DNA of 38,410 nt, from positions 1-38,410 of the forward strand of contig MNYC01000049.1 in NCBI GenBank assembly GCA_001872945.1. Reading direction: 5' to 3'. The stretch is from a bacterium CG2_30_37_16. GTDB taxonomy: Bacteria > Patescibacteriota > CPR2. Positions 28,113 to 38,410 of this stretch are shown here, piece by piece (the first letter of the stretch is position 1; every line of letters starts with the position of its first letter). Both the position numbers and the translations under genes were made by a program. A model generated the notes under the pieces. It did not search any database. It had not been told where the DNA came from and was given only the letters and a program-made list of their open reading frames with translations.

Positions 28113-29615
28113 ATGATAAACAGTAAAGAATATTTAATAAAAAAACTTGAAGAAGAATTATCCGGAATTAAGACTGATCCCAAAACATATAAAACCGGAA
28201 AGGTAATTTCGGTCGGTGATGGAATTTGTAAGGCTATCGGCTTGTCGGAAGTGATGTCCTTTGAGATGGTTCAATTCAAATCCGGAGTTTACGGCATTGC
28301 TCTAAACCTTGAGGAAGATGCTGTAGGCATAATGATTATGGGAGAGGGTAATAGTGTTAATGAGGGGGATGAGGTAAGAACAACAGGAAGAATCTTAGAA
28401 ATTCCGGTTTCTGATGAGCTAAAAGGACGAGTAGTAAGTCCTCTTGGAGAATCTATCGATGGCAAGAGCGAATATAATGCAAAAGAATTTTATCCGGTAG
28501 AAAAAATTGCTCCGGGCGTTATTTCTAGAAAATCGGTCACCGAACCGTTGCAAACAGGCATTAAGGCAATAGATTCTGCGATCCCAATCGGCAGAGGGCA
28601 AAGAGAGCTTATTATCGGCGACAGGCAAACGGGGAAAACTGCCATTGCCATAGATGCCATAATTAATCAAAAAGATTCAGATGTAATCTGTGTTTACGTG
28701 GCTATCGGTCAAAAAAGATCAAAAGTGGCTAAAATGGTTGCTATTTTGGAAGAAAATGACGCCTTAAAAAATACAATTATTGTCGTGGCAAGTGCTTCCG
28801 ATCCGGCGCCATATCTATACATTGCTCCATATTCGGGCGTTACTATCGCCGAATACTTTATGGATCAGGGCAAAGACGTTCTTATAATTTACGATGATTT
28901 GTCAAAGCACGCTTGGTCATATAGACAAGTTTCTCTGCTGCTTAGAAGGCCGCCGGGACGAGAAGCCTATCCCGGAGACGTTTTTTATCTTCATTCAAGA
29001 CTTTTAGAAAGAGCTTGTAGAAGAGATGAAAAGTATGGCGGCGGCTCAATTACCGCATTTCCAATTATAGAAACTCAGGCCGGCGATATTTCGGCCTATA
29101 TTCCTACAAATGTAATTTCTATTACTGATGGTCAAATATTCTTGGAAAGTGATTTATTCTATCAGGGCATAAGGCCAGCGCTAAATGTTGGCTTGTCAGT
29201 TTCCAGAGTTGGTTCTGCGGCACAAAAAAAATGTATGAAAAAAGTTGCGGGAAAACTACGATTAGAACTTGCTCAGTTTAGAGAATTACAGTCATTTGCC
29301 CAATTTGCTTCCGATTTAGACGAGGAAACCAGAAAACAAATTGAAAGAGGAAAAAGGCTGGTGGAAATATTAAAGCAGGATCAATATGTGCCACTTGCAG
29401 TTGAAAAGCAGGTTGCCATTATATATGCCGGAACAAACGGATTTCTAGACGACACGGAGTTAGATAAGGTTAAATTATTTGAGAATAATCTTTTCGATTA
29501 TTTAGACGGTAAGGGTAAAGATTTTGCGGGAAAACTAGCTAAAGAAGGCGATCTAACAGAAGAAATAGAGAAAGAATTAATAAATATTCTTAAAAAAGTG
29601 ACAGAGGAGTTTTAG
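28113..29615 (+). CDS. atpA: F1Fo ATP synthase subunit alpha
   Basis: [40 protein letters not shown]. Confidence 0.98.
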   Translation: MINSKEYLIKKLEEELSGIKTDPKTYKTGKVISVGDGICKAIGLSEVMSFEMVQFKSGVYGIALNLEEDAVGIMIMGEGNSVNEGDEVRTTGRILEIPVSDELKGRVVSPLGESIDGKSEYNAKEFYPVEKIAPGVISRKSVTEPLQTGIKAIDSAIPIGRGQRELIIGDRQTGKTAIAIDAIINQKDSDVICVYVAIGQKRSKVAKMVAILEENDALKNTIIVVASASDPAPYLYIAPYSGVTIAEYFMDQGKDVLIIYDDLSKHAWSYRQVSLLLRRPPGREAYPGDVFYLHSRLLERACRRDEKYGGGSITAFPIIETQAGDISAYIPTNVISITDGQIFLESDLFYQGIRPALNVGLSVSRVGSAAQKKCMKKVAGKLRLELAQFRELQSFAQFASDLDEETRKQIERGKRLVEILKQDQYVPLAVEKQVAIIYAGTNGFLDDTELDKVKLFENNLFDYLDGKGKDFAGKLAKEGDLTEEIEKELINILKKVTEEF

Positions 29616-30463
29616 TGGCTTCAGCAAAAGAGGTTAGAAGAAGAATCAAGTCAGTCGTTAGTACCAAGCAGATAATTAAGGCGATGGAACTTATTTCGGT
29701 TATAAAAATGCAAAAGGCGATTGCCATAAACGCAGCATCTAGAAATTACAGCGAAGCGGCTGAGGCTATTCTTTGGAATTTAGTAACTGATATAAATGAG
29801 GCTGATCATCCCTTTTTATTACCCGACAACGAGGCAACAAAACAATTGGTGGTTATAATTACCTCCGATAGAGGTTTATGCGGGGGTTTAAATTCGAAAG
29901 CAATTCGAATGGTATTAGATTTATCGAAAGATAGAGATACGGACTTTTTAACCATAGGAAGAAAGGGTCGGGACTTGCTTAGGGTTTTGGGAAAAAATAT
30001 AATCGCTGATTTTACAAAAATTGAGGAAAAACCAGAAATTAAGGATATTTTACCAATAAGCAAAATAATTACAGACGATTTTGTTTCCGGAAAATATAAG
30101 GGAATTAAATTGGTTTACACGCATTTTGTGTCAACTCTTGCTCAAGAGCCAACAGCAACTAAGCTATTGCCGCTTGAAAACAAACAAAAGAGTTTAAGTC
30201 AGGAAAGAATTGTTTTTGAGCCGGAAAAGCACGCATTACTGGACGATTTGATTCCAAGGCTCATGGAAATTAAAATTTGGCAATCAATGTTGGAATCAAT
30301 AGCGTCAGAACATTCGGCCAGAATGATGGCCATGAAAAATGCCAGCGAAAATGCGGTTGAATTAATAGATGACTTAACGCTTGCCTATAATCAAACAAGG
30401 CAGGCAACCATTACCAGAGAAATTGCCGAAATTTCCGCAGGCAAAATGACGCTAGAAGGGTAA
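29615..30463 (+). CDS. atpG: F1Fo ATP synthase subunit gamma
   Basis: EVRRRIKSVVSTKQIIKAMELIS; SDRGLCGGLN; NQTRQATITREIAEI. Confidence 0.97.
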   Translation: MASAKEVRRRIKSVVSTKQIIKAMELISVIKMQKAIAINAASRNYSEAAEAILWNLVTDINEADHPFLLPDNEATKQLVVIITSDRGLCGGLNSKAIRMVLDLSKDRDTDFLTIGRKGRDLLRVLGKNIIADFTKIEEKPEIKDILPISKIITDDFVSGKYKGIKLVYTHFVSTLAQEPTATKLLPLENKQKSLSQERIVFEPEKHALLDDLIPRLMEIKIWQSMLESIASEHSARMMAMKNASENAVELIDDLTLAYNQTRQATITREIAEISAGKMTLEG

Positions 30464-30469
30464 GGAGGG

Positions 30470-30537
30470 AAATGTCAAATTACAAATTTCAAATGCCAAA
30501 TGAAATCCTAATTTTAAATTTTCTAAATTTGACATTT
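30470..30537. repeat. AT-rich intergenic palindrome between atpG and atpD
   Basis: Perfect 12-bp inverted repeat AAATGTCAAATT (30470-30481)/AATTTGACATTT (30526-30537). Confidence 0.8.
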
Positions 30538-30577
30538 GGATTTATTAATTAAGGGAATAGAACAAATTTATAATTAA

Positions 30578-31954
<1,377 letters not shown>

Positions 31955-31974
31955 GGGATTATAGGTCAAAATAT

Positions 31975-32400
31975 ATGAAGAAATTTAAAATACAAGTTAC
32001 GACGCCCGAAAGAGTTATTTTTGAGGAAGAAGTTGAAGAAGTCACATTGCCTACCAAAGACGGGGAAATTACTGTTTTAGCAGGGCACGTTCCTTTAATT
32101 GGTGAAATAATTCCGGGCGAAATGATTGTAAAAAATGGCGAAGAGAAAAGAATCACCCTTCTTCTAGGCGGATTTGTTCATGTTGAGGAAGGCGGAAAAG
32201 TAATAGTTATAGCAGACAGCGCCGAGCATCTGCACGAAATTTCTGAAAAAGAGGCAATAGAAGCGAGAAAAAGGGCTGAAAAACTCATGCAGGAATCAAT
32301 TGATGATGCGGAAGGCTTTGCTGAAGCCGAAGCAGAGCTTATAAGAAGCTTAGCCAGGCTCAAAATTGTTAGGAAGCATCGCTCAGAATATAAAAATTGA
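31975..32400 (+). CDS. atpC: F1Fo ATP synthase subunit epsilon
   Basis: Beta-sandwich TTPERVIFEEEVEEVTLPTKDGEITVLAGHVPLI; last atp gene. Confidence 0.96.
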   Translation: MKKFKIQVTTPERVIFEEEVEEVTLPTKDGEITVLAGHVPLIGEIIPGEMIVKNGEEKRITLLLGGFVHVEEGGKVIVIADSAEHLHEISEKEAIEARKRAEKLMQESIDDAEGFAEAEAELIRSLARLKIVRKHRSEYKN

Positions 32401-32469
32401 TTAAATGCCAATAATTTGATAAAATACCACCTGAAATTAAGCACATTAACAAAAGGTGGTGTTTTTAAA

Positions 32470-32898
32470 ATGAGTGAAAAATGGCCGAAAGATGTGACCC
32501 ATCATTGTAACGTATGCGGAGCGAAATTAGATTCATTAGAAGAAGCGAATAAGCATTTTGAGGAAACAAGCAAGAGACAGGAAGGCGTGCTCAGTATCAA
32601 GCTATATGACATTATATTTGAGGAATTTTGGGGCAAAATAGGATTAACAATAGATATCCAAAAAGAAAGATTTACAGGGAACCATAAAAATATTCTAAAT
32701 TACGTTATAGGTATATTCGATCTATTTCTATTAAGCGTTGAGGATGATTTTAGGGATGATGTAACATTTGATGAGAGAGATATTAAAATTAATGATAAAT
32801 CTGTAAATGTCCTTGATTGTCTTTATAATTCAGAAAAAGAAATTGTTGTTGACGGTAGATGGCTGGAAAGTATTGTTGCGAAAAGTACAATAAAATAA
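32470..32898 (+). CDS. Hypothetical protein with an N-terminal C2H2-like zinc-binding motif
   Basis: MSEKWPKDVTHHCNVCGAKLDSLEEANKHFEE. The likely start is ATG 32470 (upstream AAAGGTGGTG) rather than the track start at 32416. Confidence 0.65.
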   Translation: MSEKWPKDVTHHCNVCGAKLDSLEEANKHFEETSKRQEGVLSIKLYDIIFEEFWGKIGLTIDIQKERFTGNHKNILNYVIGIFDLFLLSVEDDFRDDVTFDERDIKINDKSVNVLDCLYNSEKEIVVDGRWLESIVAKSTIK

Positions 32899-32915
32899 AA
32901 GGATGGTGTTAGAAA

Positions 32916-33137
32916 GTGGGAAAGAAATGGACGAAGACTTAAACATCTCAAGTAAAAATAAATGATGGAGAGCAATCATTTAGAGCAATCGAGTTCAGTT
33001 ATGAAAATGTCGATTGGAATGAAGGAGATGATGATGAAGATAAAATCATCTTGCTACATGTTGAGGAAATAATTAGAAAGATAATTTGTCTTTCTAAAAC
33101 ATATCTTGCCAAGTTATGTAAGCAGACAGAAGCCTAA
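32916..33137 (+). pseudogene. Short ORF interrupted by an early in-frame TAA
   Basis: GTG 32916: VGKKWTKT*TSQVKINDGEQSFRAIEFSYENVDWNEGDDDEDKIILLHVEEIIRKIICLSKTYLAKLCKQTEA*, TAA at 32940-32942, one frame throughout. Confidence 0.5.
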
Positions 33138-33173
33138 TAGAAGTCTAATAGATAACGATAAATTAATTTATCA

Positions 33174-33207
33174 ATAGGATTGCAACACTTGCAGTCCTAT
33201 TTTTTTG
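33174..33207 (+). terminator. Intrinsic terminator
   Basis: ATAGGATTGCAACACTTGCAGTCCTAT followed by TTTTTTG. Confidence 0.88.
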
Positions 33208-33222
33208 TGTTAAATTAATTAT

Positions 33223-33627
33223 ATGAAGGGAAAGAAGAAAAAAATATTATTATTGGTACTTACTGTTTTTGCGATATGGTATGTTGCGCAAGTCATTGAT
33301 AACAATTACAGCGGCTCTGTTATGGATGTAAAAGTAGAAATAAAGGACGTCAAAAAGGAAGAAATTGGTCCGGAAGCTTTAACTCCGATTATCGATTTGG
33401 GCGAAAGAGGAGCGACACTTCCTTTTATCTTTACATTCAGGGAACCTAAGGGATACGATTATTCAGCACTTTCTGTAAAAATGGAAGATAGTGATACTTT
33501 ACGACTAACCCCGATTTCAAAAAGATGCTTCCTGTGTAAACCTAAAAAGTATACTTTAAAGGCTGAGATTTTAGACTTACCGCCCGGAAATTACAAACTT
33601 ACAACAAATTATGGCGGGGGTTTGTAA
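33223..33627 (+). CDS. Hypothetical small membrane-anchored or secreted protein
   Basis: KGKKKKILLLVLTVFAIWYVAQVI N-terminal signal/TM; no family recognised. Confidence 0.55.
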   Translation: MKGKKKKILLLVLTVFAIWYVAQVIDNNYSGSVMDVKVEIKDVKKEEIGPEALTPIIDLGERGATLPFIFTFREPKGYDYSALSVKMEDSDTLRLTPISKRCFLCKPKKYTLKAEILDLPPGNYKLTTNYGGGL

Positions 33628-33675
33628 ATTGGCCGATAGATAAATGGGTTTATTGGTTATTAGTAGGAACAATTC

Positions 33676-33704
33676 TTGATATCTAAGTTATTTTTAGATA
33701 TAAT
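33676..33704 (+). promoter_or_regulatory. Promoter of the ileS T-box leader
   Basis: TTGATA (33676-33681) - 17 bp - TATAAT (33699-33704). Confidence 0.85.
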
Positions 33705-33764
33705 ATCATTATAAAAGCGTTCAAGTCCGGCCATCACCGGATTAGCTGCCGGAAGAACCCGTTC

Positions 33765-33827
33765 TGTTATTCCGAGCTTTGAACCGGAATCCGTATGAAT
33801 GGATTCTGAATCAAGTTCAGAATGACA
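33765..33827. repeat. REP-like double-hairpin palindrome inside T-box Stem I
   Basis: TGTTATTCCGAGCTTTGAACCGGAATCC-N8-GGATTCTGAATCAAGTTCAGAATGACA; same design as 13266-13329. Confidence 0.85.
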
Positions 33828-33900
33828 AGATAGCACTAGAACCGGTCGGATAAGCCCGTTAAAGCTGTAATCAAGTTGTCCCCAGACATAAAGAGACGAA

Positions 33901-33957
33901 GTCCTGAGCTTGTCGAAGGAAATTAAGGTGGTACCGCCCTGAGCATAGCCGAAGGGG
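33901..33957. repeat. Two copies of a short palindromic repeat (TCCTGAGCTTGTCGAAGGA / CCCTGAGCATAGCCGAAGGGG)
   Basis: 33901-33920 and 33937-33957; shared core CCTGAGCnTnGyCGAAGG. Confidence 0.85.
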
Positions 33958-33958
33958 T

Positions 33959-33990
33959 CCTTAAGAGAATTCTTAGGGATATTTTTATAT
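33959..33990 (+). terminator. Regulated terminator of the ileS T-box leader
   Basis: CCTTAAGA-GAAT-TCTTAGGG then ATATTTTTATAT. Its 5' arm CCTTAA is also the partner of TTAAGG (33923-33928) in the antiterminator. Confidence 0.85.
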
Positions 33991-34005
33991 AAAAAGAGAA
34001 CTTTG

Positions 34006-34105
34006 AAATTCTAATATCTAAGCATGAAATGCTAAACAAATTCAAATATCTAATGTTTAAAACCTTTGAATTTAGATATTGTTTAGTATTTAGATATTAA
34101 AATTT
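34006..34105. repeat. AT-rich large imperfect palindrome between the T-box and ileS
   Basis: AATATCTAA...CTAAACAA...ATATCTAA / TTAGATATTGTTTAG...TTTAGATATT can form a long interrupted hairpin. Confidence 0.7.
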
Positions 34106-34129
34106 AGGATTTAAAAAAAGGGAGTCATT

Positions 34130-37024
34130 ATGTTGAAACCAGTAAGTCCAAGACCAAATTTTCCGGAAATGGAAAAAGATATTTTAAAATTTTGGAATAA
34201 AAATAAAACATTCGAAAAAACGCTTTCTAAAAGGTCACATGAAAAATCGTTCTCTTTTTATGATGGCCCTCCATTCGCTACAGGTCTTCCGCACTATGGT
34301 CATTTGCTGGCTGGTACTATAAAAGACGTTATCCCCAGATATAAAACCATGCAAGGCTACAGAGTTGATAGAATTTGGGGTTGGGATACGCATGGCTTAC
34401 CAATTGAAAATATTGTTGAAAAGGAATTAGATATTAAAACTAAACTTCATATTAAAGAGATGGGCATTGATAAGTTTAACGAAAAATGCCGGGAAAAAGT
34501 TTTGGAATTTGCTCATACCTGGGAAAAAATTGTAGAAAGAACAGGTCGCTGGGTTGATATGAAAAATGCTTATATTACCATGGAGCCGGAGTATATGGAA
34601 TCGGTTTGGTGGGTATTTAAGTCTCTATGGGATAAAGACTTAGTTTATTCTGGTCATAAAGTAATGCCATATTGCCCAAGATGTGCTACCGGACTTTCGG
34701 CTTTTGAAGTGGGTATGCCCGGCACTTACCAAGATAAGCAAGATAAAGCTATCACCGTAAAATTCGAATCGTCAGATGAGCCAAATACTTTCTTTTTAGC
34801 TTGGACCACAACGCCATGGACGTTACCGGGAAACTTGGCTTTGGCAGTTGGTGGAAATATTGATTACATAAAAGTTCAAAATGAAAAAGAGAAATTTATT
34901 ATCGCAAAAGATCGTTTAGAGCATTATCAAGATATAATTGGAAATAATGTTGTAGAGACGTTTAGTGGACAAAACCTAAAAGGTAAAAAATATAAACCAA
35001 TATTTGATTATTATAAAGGCGAAGAAAAAGCTTTTGAGGTCATAACCGGCGATTTTGTAACCACCGGAGATGGCACCGGAATTGTCCACATTGCACCTGC
35101 TTTTGGTGAAGATGACTATAAGGTGGCTAAAGAAAACGACATTGCTTTTTTTATGCCGGTGAACGATATGGGGGAATTTGAAATTGAGGTGTCGGAATGG
35201 GCCGGTGAAAGTGTCATAAAATCAGAAACTAATTTAAAAATAATAGAAAATCTTGGCAATAAAGTTATAAAAGTTGAGGATTATAAACATTCTTATCCAT
35301 TTTGCTGGAGATGTGACACGCCTCTAATTTATAAGGCAATCGATAGTTGGTTTGTTAAAATGACAAATCTAAAAGAGCAAATGGCTAAAAATAACAATGA
35401 CGTTCATTGGGTTCCAGAATTTGTTGGGAAGGGCAGATTTGCTAATCTTATAGAAGGAGCACCGGACTGGAACATTTCTAGAAACCGTTTTTGGGGTGTG
35501 CCAATTCCCATATGGCGATGTAAGGATTGTGGCGAAAGTCAGGTTATGGGAAGCATTAAGGATTTAGAAGATAAAACGGATAGGAAAATTGGGGATATAC
35601 ATTTACATAAAATAATGGATCTAGAATTAAATTGCTCATGCGGCAGTAAGGCAAAATTAACCGGAGAGGTATTGGATGTATGGTTCGACTCCGGAAGTGT
35701 ACCTTATGGATCCATCCATTATCCCTTTGAAAACAAAGAAAAATTTGAGCGTGATTTCCCAGCCGATTTTATTGCCGAAGGTATCGATCAAACAAGAGGC
35801 TGGTTTAACTCTCTAATGATTTTAGGAACGGCGCTTTTTGGTAAGTCGCCATATAAAAATGTGGCAGTTAACGGAATCGTTCTAGCAGAAGATGGCCAGA
35901 AGATGTCTAAAAGACTCAAGAACTATCCCGATCCGACCGCTATTATGGATAAATATGGCGCTGATGCCATGCGCTTTTATCTTTTGTCCTCACCAGCCGT
36001 AAAAGGAGGCGATCTAAATTTTTCAGAAAAAGGCGTAGATGAAGTTATTAAAGGTCTTGTTTTAAAATTATGGAATTCATATTCTTTCTTTGTAACCTAT
36101 GCCTTAATCGCCAATTTTAAACCGGAGAATGTAGAAAATAAGGATATTCTTGATAAATGGGTTTTATCGCGGCTAAATAATACTATAAAAACGGTTACGG
36201 AAGAATTGGATAATTATGAATTGCCAATCGCCGCTAGAGCTATTGGAGATTTTATTGACGATCTTTCTAACTGGTACATAAGAAGAAACCGAAAACGTTT
36301 TGCAGCTCGGGATAAGGAGGCTTTAAATACCCTTTACGAAGTTTTGGTTAAACTTTGTCAATTGCTGGCGCCATATATGCCATTTGTAACAGAAGAGATA
36401 TACCAGAATCTGGTTTTAAATTTAGATTCCAAAGCAAATGAATCAATTCACTTATCGGATTTCCCCCTAGCTAGTAAGGATGTTATTGATAATAAATTAG
36501 AAGAAGACATGGACGTCTTGAGAAAATTTGTAGAAATGGGACTTTCTATTAGAGATAGGTCAAAAATAAAAGTCAGACAACCATTATCAAAAGTTTGGGC
36601 CACCTACGGTAAGGATCCCATTGTAAAAGACATGCAAAGGATTCTTCTTGAAGAGCTAAATATTAAGCTCTGCAGCTCTGATAATAAAAGCTATGTGCGT
36701 AAATCAGCCGAATCTTTGAATTATAAAAAAGGGCTAGATATTGTAATTGATATCAATATTACTAAAGAACTAGAGTCGGAAGGTTTAGCTAGAGAGCTTC
36801 TAAGGAAGATTCAGGTTTTAAGAAAAGAGATCGGTCTATCAATAGAGGATGAAATTATTTTAAGCTACGAGACTGACGATGAGGATTTAGTTAAGGCCAC
36901 GAACCATAAAGTTTTTATAGATGGAGCTAAAGTTAAGTTATTAAAAGAAAGTGATTTGGCTGATGAGGGAAAGAATTTAACTGTAAATGATAAAAAGATA
37001 AAAGTTGAAATAAAAAAAGCCTAA
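34130..37024 (+). CDS. ileS: Isoleucyl-tRNA synthetase (eukaryote-like/type 2)
   Basis: GPPFATGLPHYGHLLAGTIKDVIPRY, GWDTHGLPIE, GQKMSKRLKNYPDP. Confidence 0.97.
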   Translation: MLKPVSPRPNFPEMEKDILKFWNKNKTFEKTLSKRSHEKSFSFYDGPPFATGLPHYGHLLAGTIKDVIPRYKTMQGYRVDRIWGWDTHGLPIENIVEKELDIKTKLHIKEMGIDKFNEKCREKVLEFAHTWEKIVERTGRWVDMKNAYITMEPEYMESVWWVFKSLWDKDLVYSGHKVMPYCPRCATGLSAFEVGMPGTYQDKQDKAITVKFESSDEPNTFFLAWTTTPWTLPGNLALAVGGNIDYIKVQNEKEKFIIAKDRLEHYQDIIGNNVVETFSGQNLKGKKYKPIFDYYKGEEKAFEVITGDFVTTGDGTGIVHIAPAFGEDDYKVAKENDIAFFMPVNDMGEFEIEVSEWAGESVIKSETNLKIIENLGNKVIKVEDYKHSYPFCWRCDTPLIYKAIDSWFVKMTNLKEQMAKNNNDVHWVPEFVGKGRFANLIEGAPDWNISRNRFWGVPIPIWRCKDCGESQVMGSIKDLEDKTDRKIGDIHLHKIMDLELNCSCGSKAKLTGEVLDVWFDSGSVPYGSIHYPFENKEKFERDFPADFIAEGIDQTRGWFNSLMILGTALFGKSPYKNVAVNGIVLAEDGQKMSKRLKNYPDPTAIMDKYGADAMRFYLLSSPAVKGGDLNFSEKGVDEVIKGLVLKLWNSYSFFVTYALIANFKPENVENKDILDKWVLSRLNNTIKTVTEELDNYELPIAARAIGDFIDDLSNWYIRRNRKRFAARDKEALNTLYEVLVKLCQLLAPYMPFVTEEIYQNLVLNLDSKANESIHLSDFPLASKDVIDNKLEEDMDVLRKFVEMGLSIRDRSKIKVRQPLSKVWATYGKDPIVKDMQRILLEELNIKLCSSDNKSYVRKSAESLNYKKGLDIVIDINITKELESEGLARELLRKIQVLRKEIGLSIEDEIILSYETDDEDLVKATNHKVFIDGAKVKLLKESDLADEGKNLTVNDKKIKVEIKKA

Positions 37025-37057
37025 AGATTTTGGGATCTCGTGGTAGAATGAATAAAC

Positions 37058-38155
37058 ATGATCAATAAATATCTCAAAAATTTTGATTGGATATTATTTT
37101 CTGTTGTTATATTGTTGTTTAGTTTGGGAATATTGACGGTTTACAGTGCAACTTTTTCCATATCCGGCGGAGAAAATAAAGCCTTATCCCAACTGATGTT
37201 TGGTGCTATCGGACTATTTTTTTTCTTTATCTTAACCAGAGTTGACTACCGGCTTTTTAAAAGATATAGCGGTCTTATATACGTAATAATGCTCCTACTT
37301 CTTCTGGCTGTAGATCTTTTTGGTACGCAGGTTTTAGGTGCAAGAAGATGGATAGACCTTGGATTTTTTAGGCTACAGCCATCTGAAATTGCCAAAGTTT
37401 TTTCTATTCTTTGTCTCGCCAAATACTTTGCCGAGCATAATGAAGAAATGTGGAAAATAAGACACATTCTTATTTCGGCCATTTATATTTTAATTCCGGT
37501 AATTATGGTTATAATGGAACCGGATCTCGGGACGGCCATTATTTTATTTCTAATTTGGGCAGGAATGCTGTTTGTTTCTAATATCAAACGGTCCACTTTA
37601 CTAAAAATTTTTCTGATAATCCTCGCCATGCTTCCTCTTATGTGGTTTACCTTGCACGATTATCAAAGAAATCGAATTTCAACTCTTTTTAGTGGTTCTG
37701 CGAGCGACCCTTTAGACAAAGGTTGGAATGTTGAGCAAGCTCTAATTGCAATTGGGTCCGGGCAAGTTTATGGTAGGGGAATGGGTTACGGGCCACAGAG
37801 TCATTTAAATTTTCTACCGATGCAGCATACGGACTTTGCTTTTGCTGTACTAGCCGAAGAAATGGGATTTTTGGGCGCCGTCATTTTGCTTATGTTGTTT
37901 GCGGTCTTACTGTACCGCATGATTATAATTGCCAAACTTTCCAGAGATACTTTTGGCATGTTTATTGCTTCAGGAACGGCAGTAATGTTTTTTGCTCACG
38001 TTTTTATTAATATTGGCATGAATATTAGGATTATGCCCGTTACGGGTATACCCTTGCCATTTATTAGTGCCGGTGGAACAGCAATTATTGTGAACCTTAT
38101 TGCAGTTGGCTTACTAGAAAGCATTTATATCAGGCATAAAAAAATTGATTTTTAA
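37058..38155 (+). CDS. rodA: FtsW/RodA/SpoVE-family peptidoglycan polymerase, probably RodA
   Basis: Multi-TM; GARRWIDLGFFRLQPSEIAK; QHTDFAFAVLAEEMGF; GIPLPFISAGGTA. Confidence 0.93.
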   Translation: MINKYLKNFDWILFSVVILLFSLGILTVYSATFSISGGENKALSQLMFGAIGLFFFFILTRVDYRLFKRYSGLIYVIMLLLLLAVDLFGTQVLGARRWIDLGFFRLQPSEIAKVFSILCLAKYFAEHNEEMWKIRHILISAIYILIPVIMVIMEPDLGTAIILFLIWAGMLFVSNIKRSTLLKIFLIILAMLPLMWFTLHDYQRNRISTLFSGSASDPLDKGWNVEQALIAIGSGQVYGRGMGYGPQSHLNFLPMQHTDFAFAVLAEEMGFLGAVILLMLFAVLLYRMIIIAKLSRDTFGMFIASGTAVMFFAHVFINIGMNIRIMPVTGIPLPFISAGGTAIIVNLIAVGLLESIYIRHKKIDF

Positions 38156-38240
38156 AAGAGACCGTTGAAAAACAATTTATTTAAATCAAACTATCTCTAG
38201 TTTTGATAAGAGTGTTAATTAAGTAAGGAAAAGTTTGTTT

Positions 38241-38278
38241 TTAGGGCGGTTAGCCCTTCTAATTTGCTGTTTTTTTTG
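38241..38278 (+). terminator. Possible weak terminator downstream of rodA
   Basis: AGGGC-GGTTA-GCCCT hairpin, then TCTAATTTGCTGTTTTTTTT (T-tract is distal). Confidence 0.4.
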
Positions 38279-38410
38279 AGCTTTTTTTGATTTTAACCTT
38301 ACTTTCTCCTTTCATTAATTTTTCCTTAATGCCGAAATACCCGTTAAGAAGTAATTGGACCACTCTTAAGGCGTATCCCCGCAGTTATCTTTAATATCTC
38401 TTTTAGATTT

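Larger units (their letters stand above)
33711..33985 (+). promoter_or_regulatory. T-box riboswitch controlling ileS
   Basis: Stem I base TCCGGCC (33726-33732)/GGTCGGA (33844-33850); ATC specifier 33733-33735 in GGCCATCACCGG; GCCGGAAGAAC; CTAGAACCGG; CCCGTTA; T-box AAGGTGGTACCGC (33925-33937); located upstream of ileS. Confidence 0.93.

Noticed and set aside
32916-33137. Stop-codon reassignment to explain the interrupted ORF
   Set aside because: The stop is TAA, and both TAA and TGA end clear genes here (hisS, ftsZ, adk and atpC end in TGA). There is no sign of an alternative code.
38280-38410. Possible minus-strand gene end at the right edge (frames NLKEILKITAGIRLKSGPITS and LRGYALRVVQLLLNGYFGIKEKLMKGESKVKIKKSS)
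   Set aside because: Short, would need a frameshift, and no family recognised; more sequence is needed.

Overview
The window is about 38 kb of low-GC, densely packed bacterial chromosome. Gene content and style suggest Patescibacteria/CPR, but that placement is inferred, not tested. A minus-strand block encodes fmt-def-priA. The plus strand carries secD-secF, a Crp/Fnr regulator, recJ, relA/spoT, hisS, HIT, rpsU, yqeY, ybeY, adk, map, ftsA, ftsZ, an anaerobic ribonucleotide reductase locus, yggT/yggU, a cation-efflux gene, a complete F-type ATP synthase operon, ileS and rodA. Two places stand out. (1) The nrdR locus (18.9-24.1 kb): two NrdR-box-like palindromes overlap the promoter. They are followed by nrdR, then an intact ORF that resembles an adenosylcobalamin-type RNR (NrdJ) with a TSCPD domain but lacks the catalytic NPCGE motif and much of the N-terminal barrel. 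Next is an NrdD that ends before its glycyl-radical site, and then a 55-aa ORF missing from the ORF track that encodes exactly that missing piece (RVVGYIRPVHQWNKGKQ). nrdG follows. (2) The ileS leader (33.68-33.99 kb): an actinobacterial-like T-box with ATC specifier, a T-box bulge and a mutually exclusive terminator. Its variable hairpins are built from REP-like palindromic repeats, one of which also occurs inside a MITE-like element at 13.24-13.38 kb. Other items are a decayed MtaB/MiaB methylthiotransferase whose remnant forms a terminator for the opposing lytic transglycosylase gene, and a probable structured ncRNA upstream of recJ.
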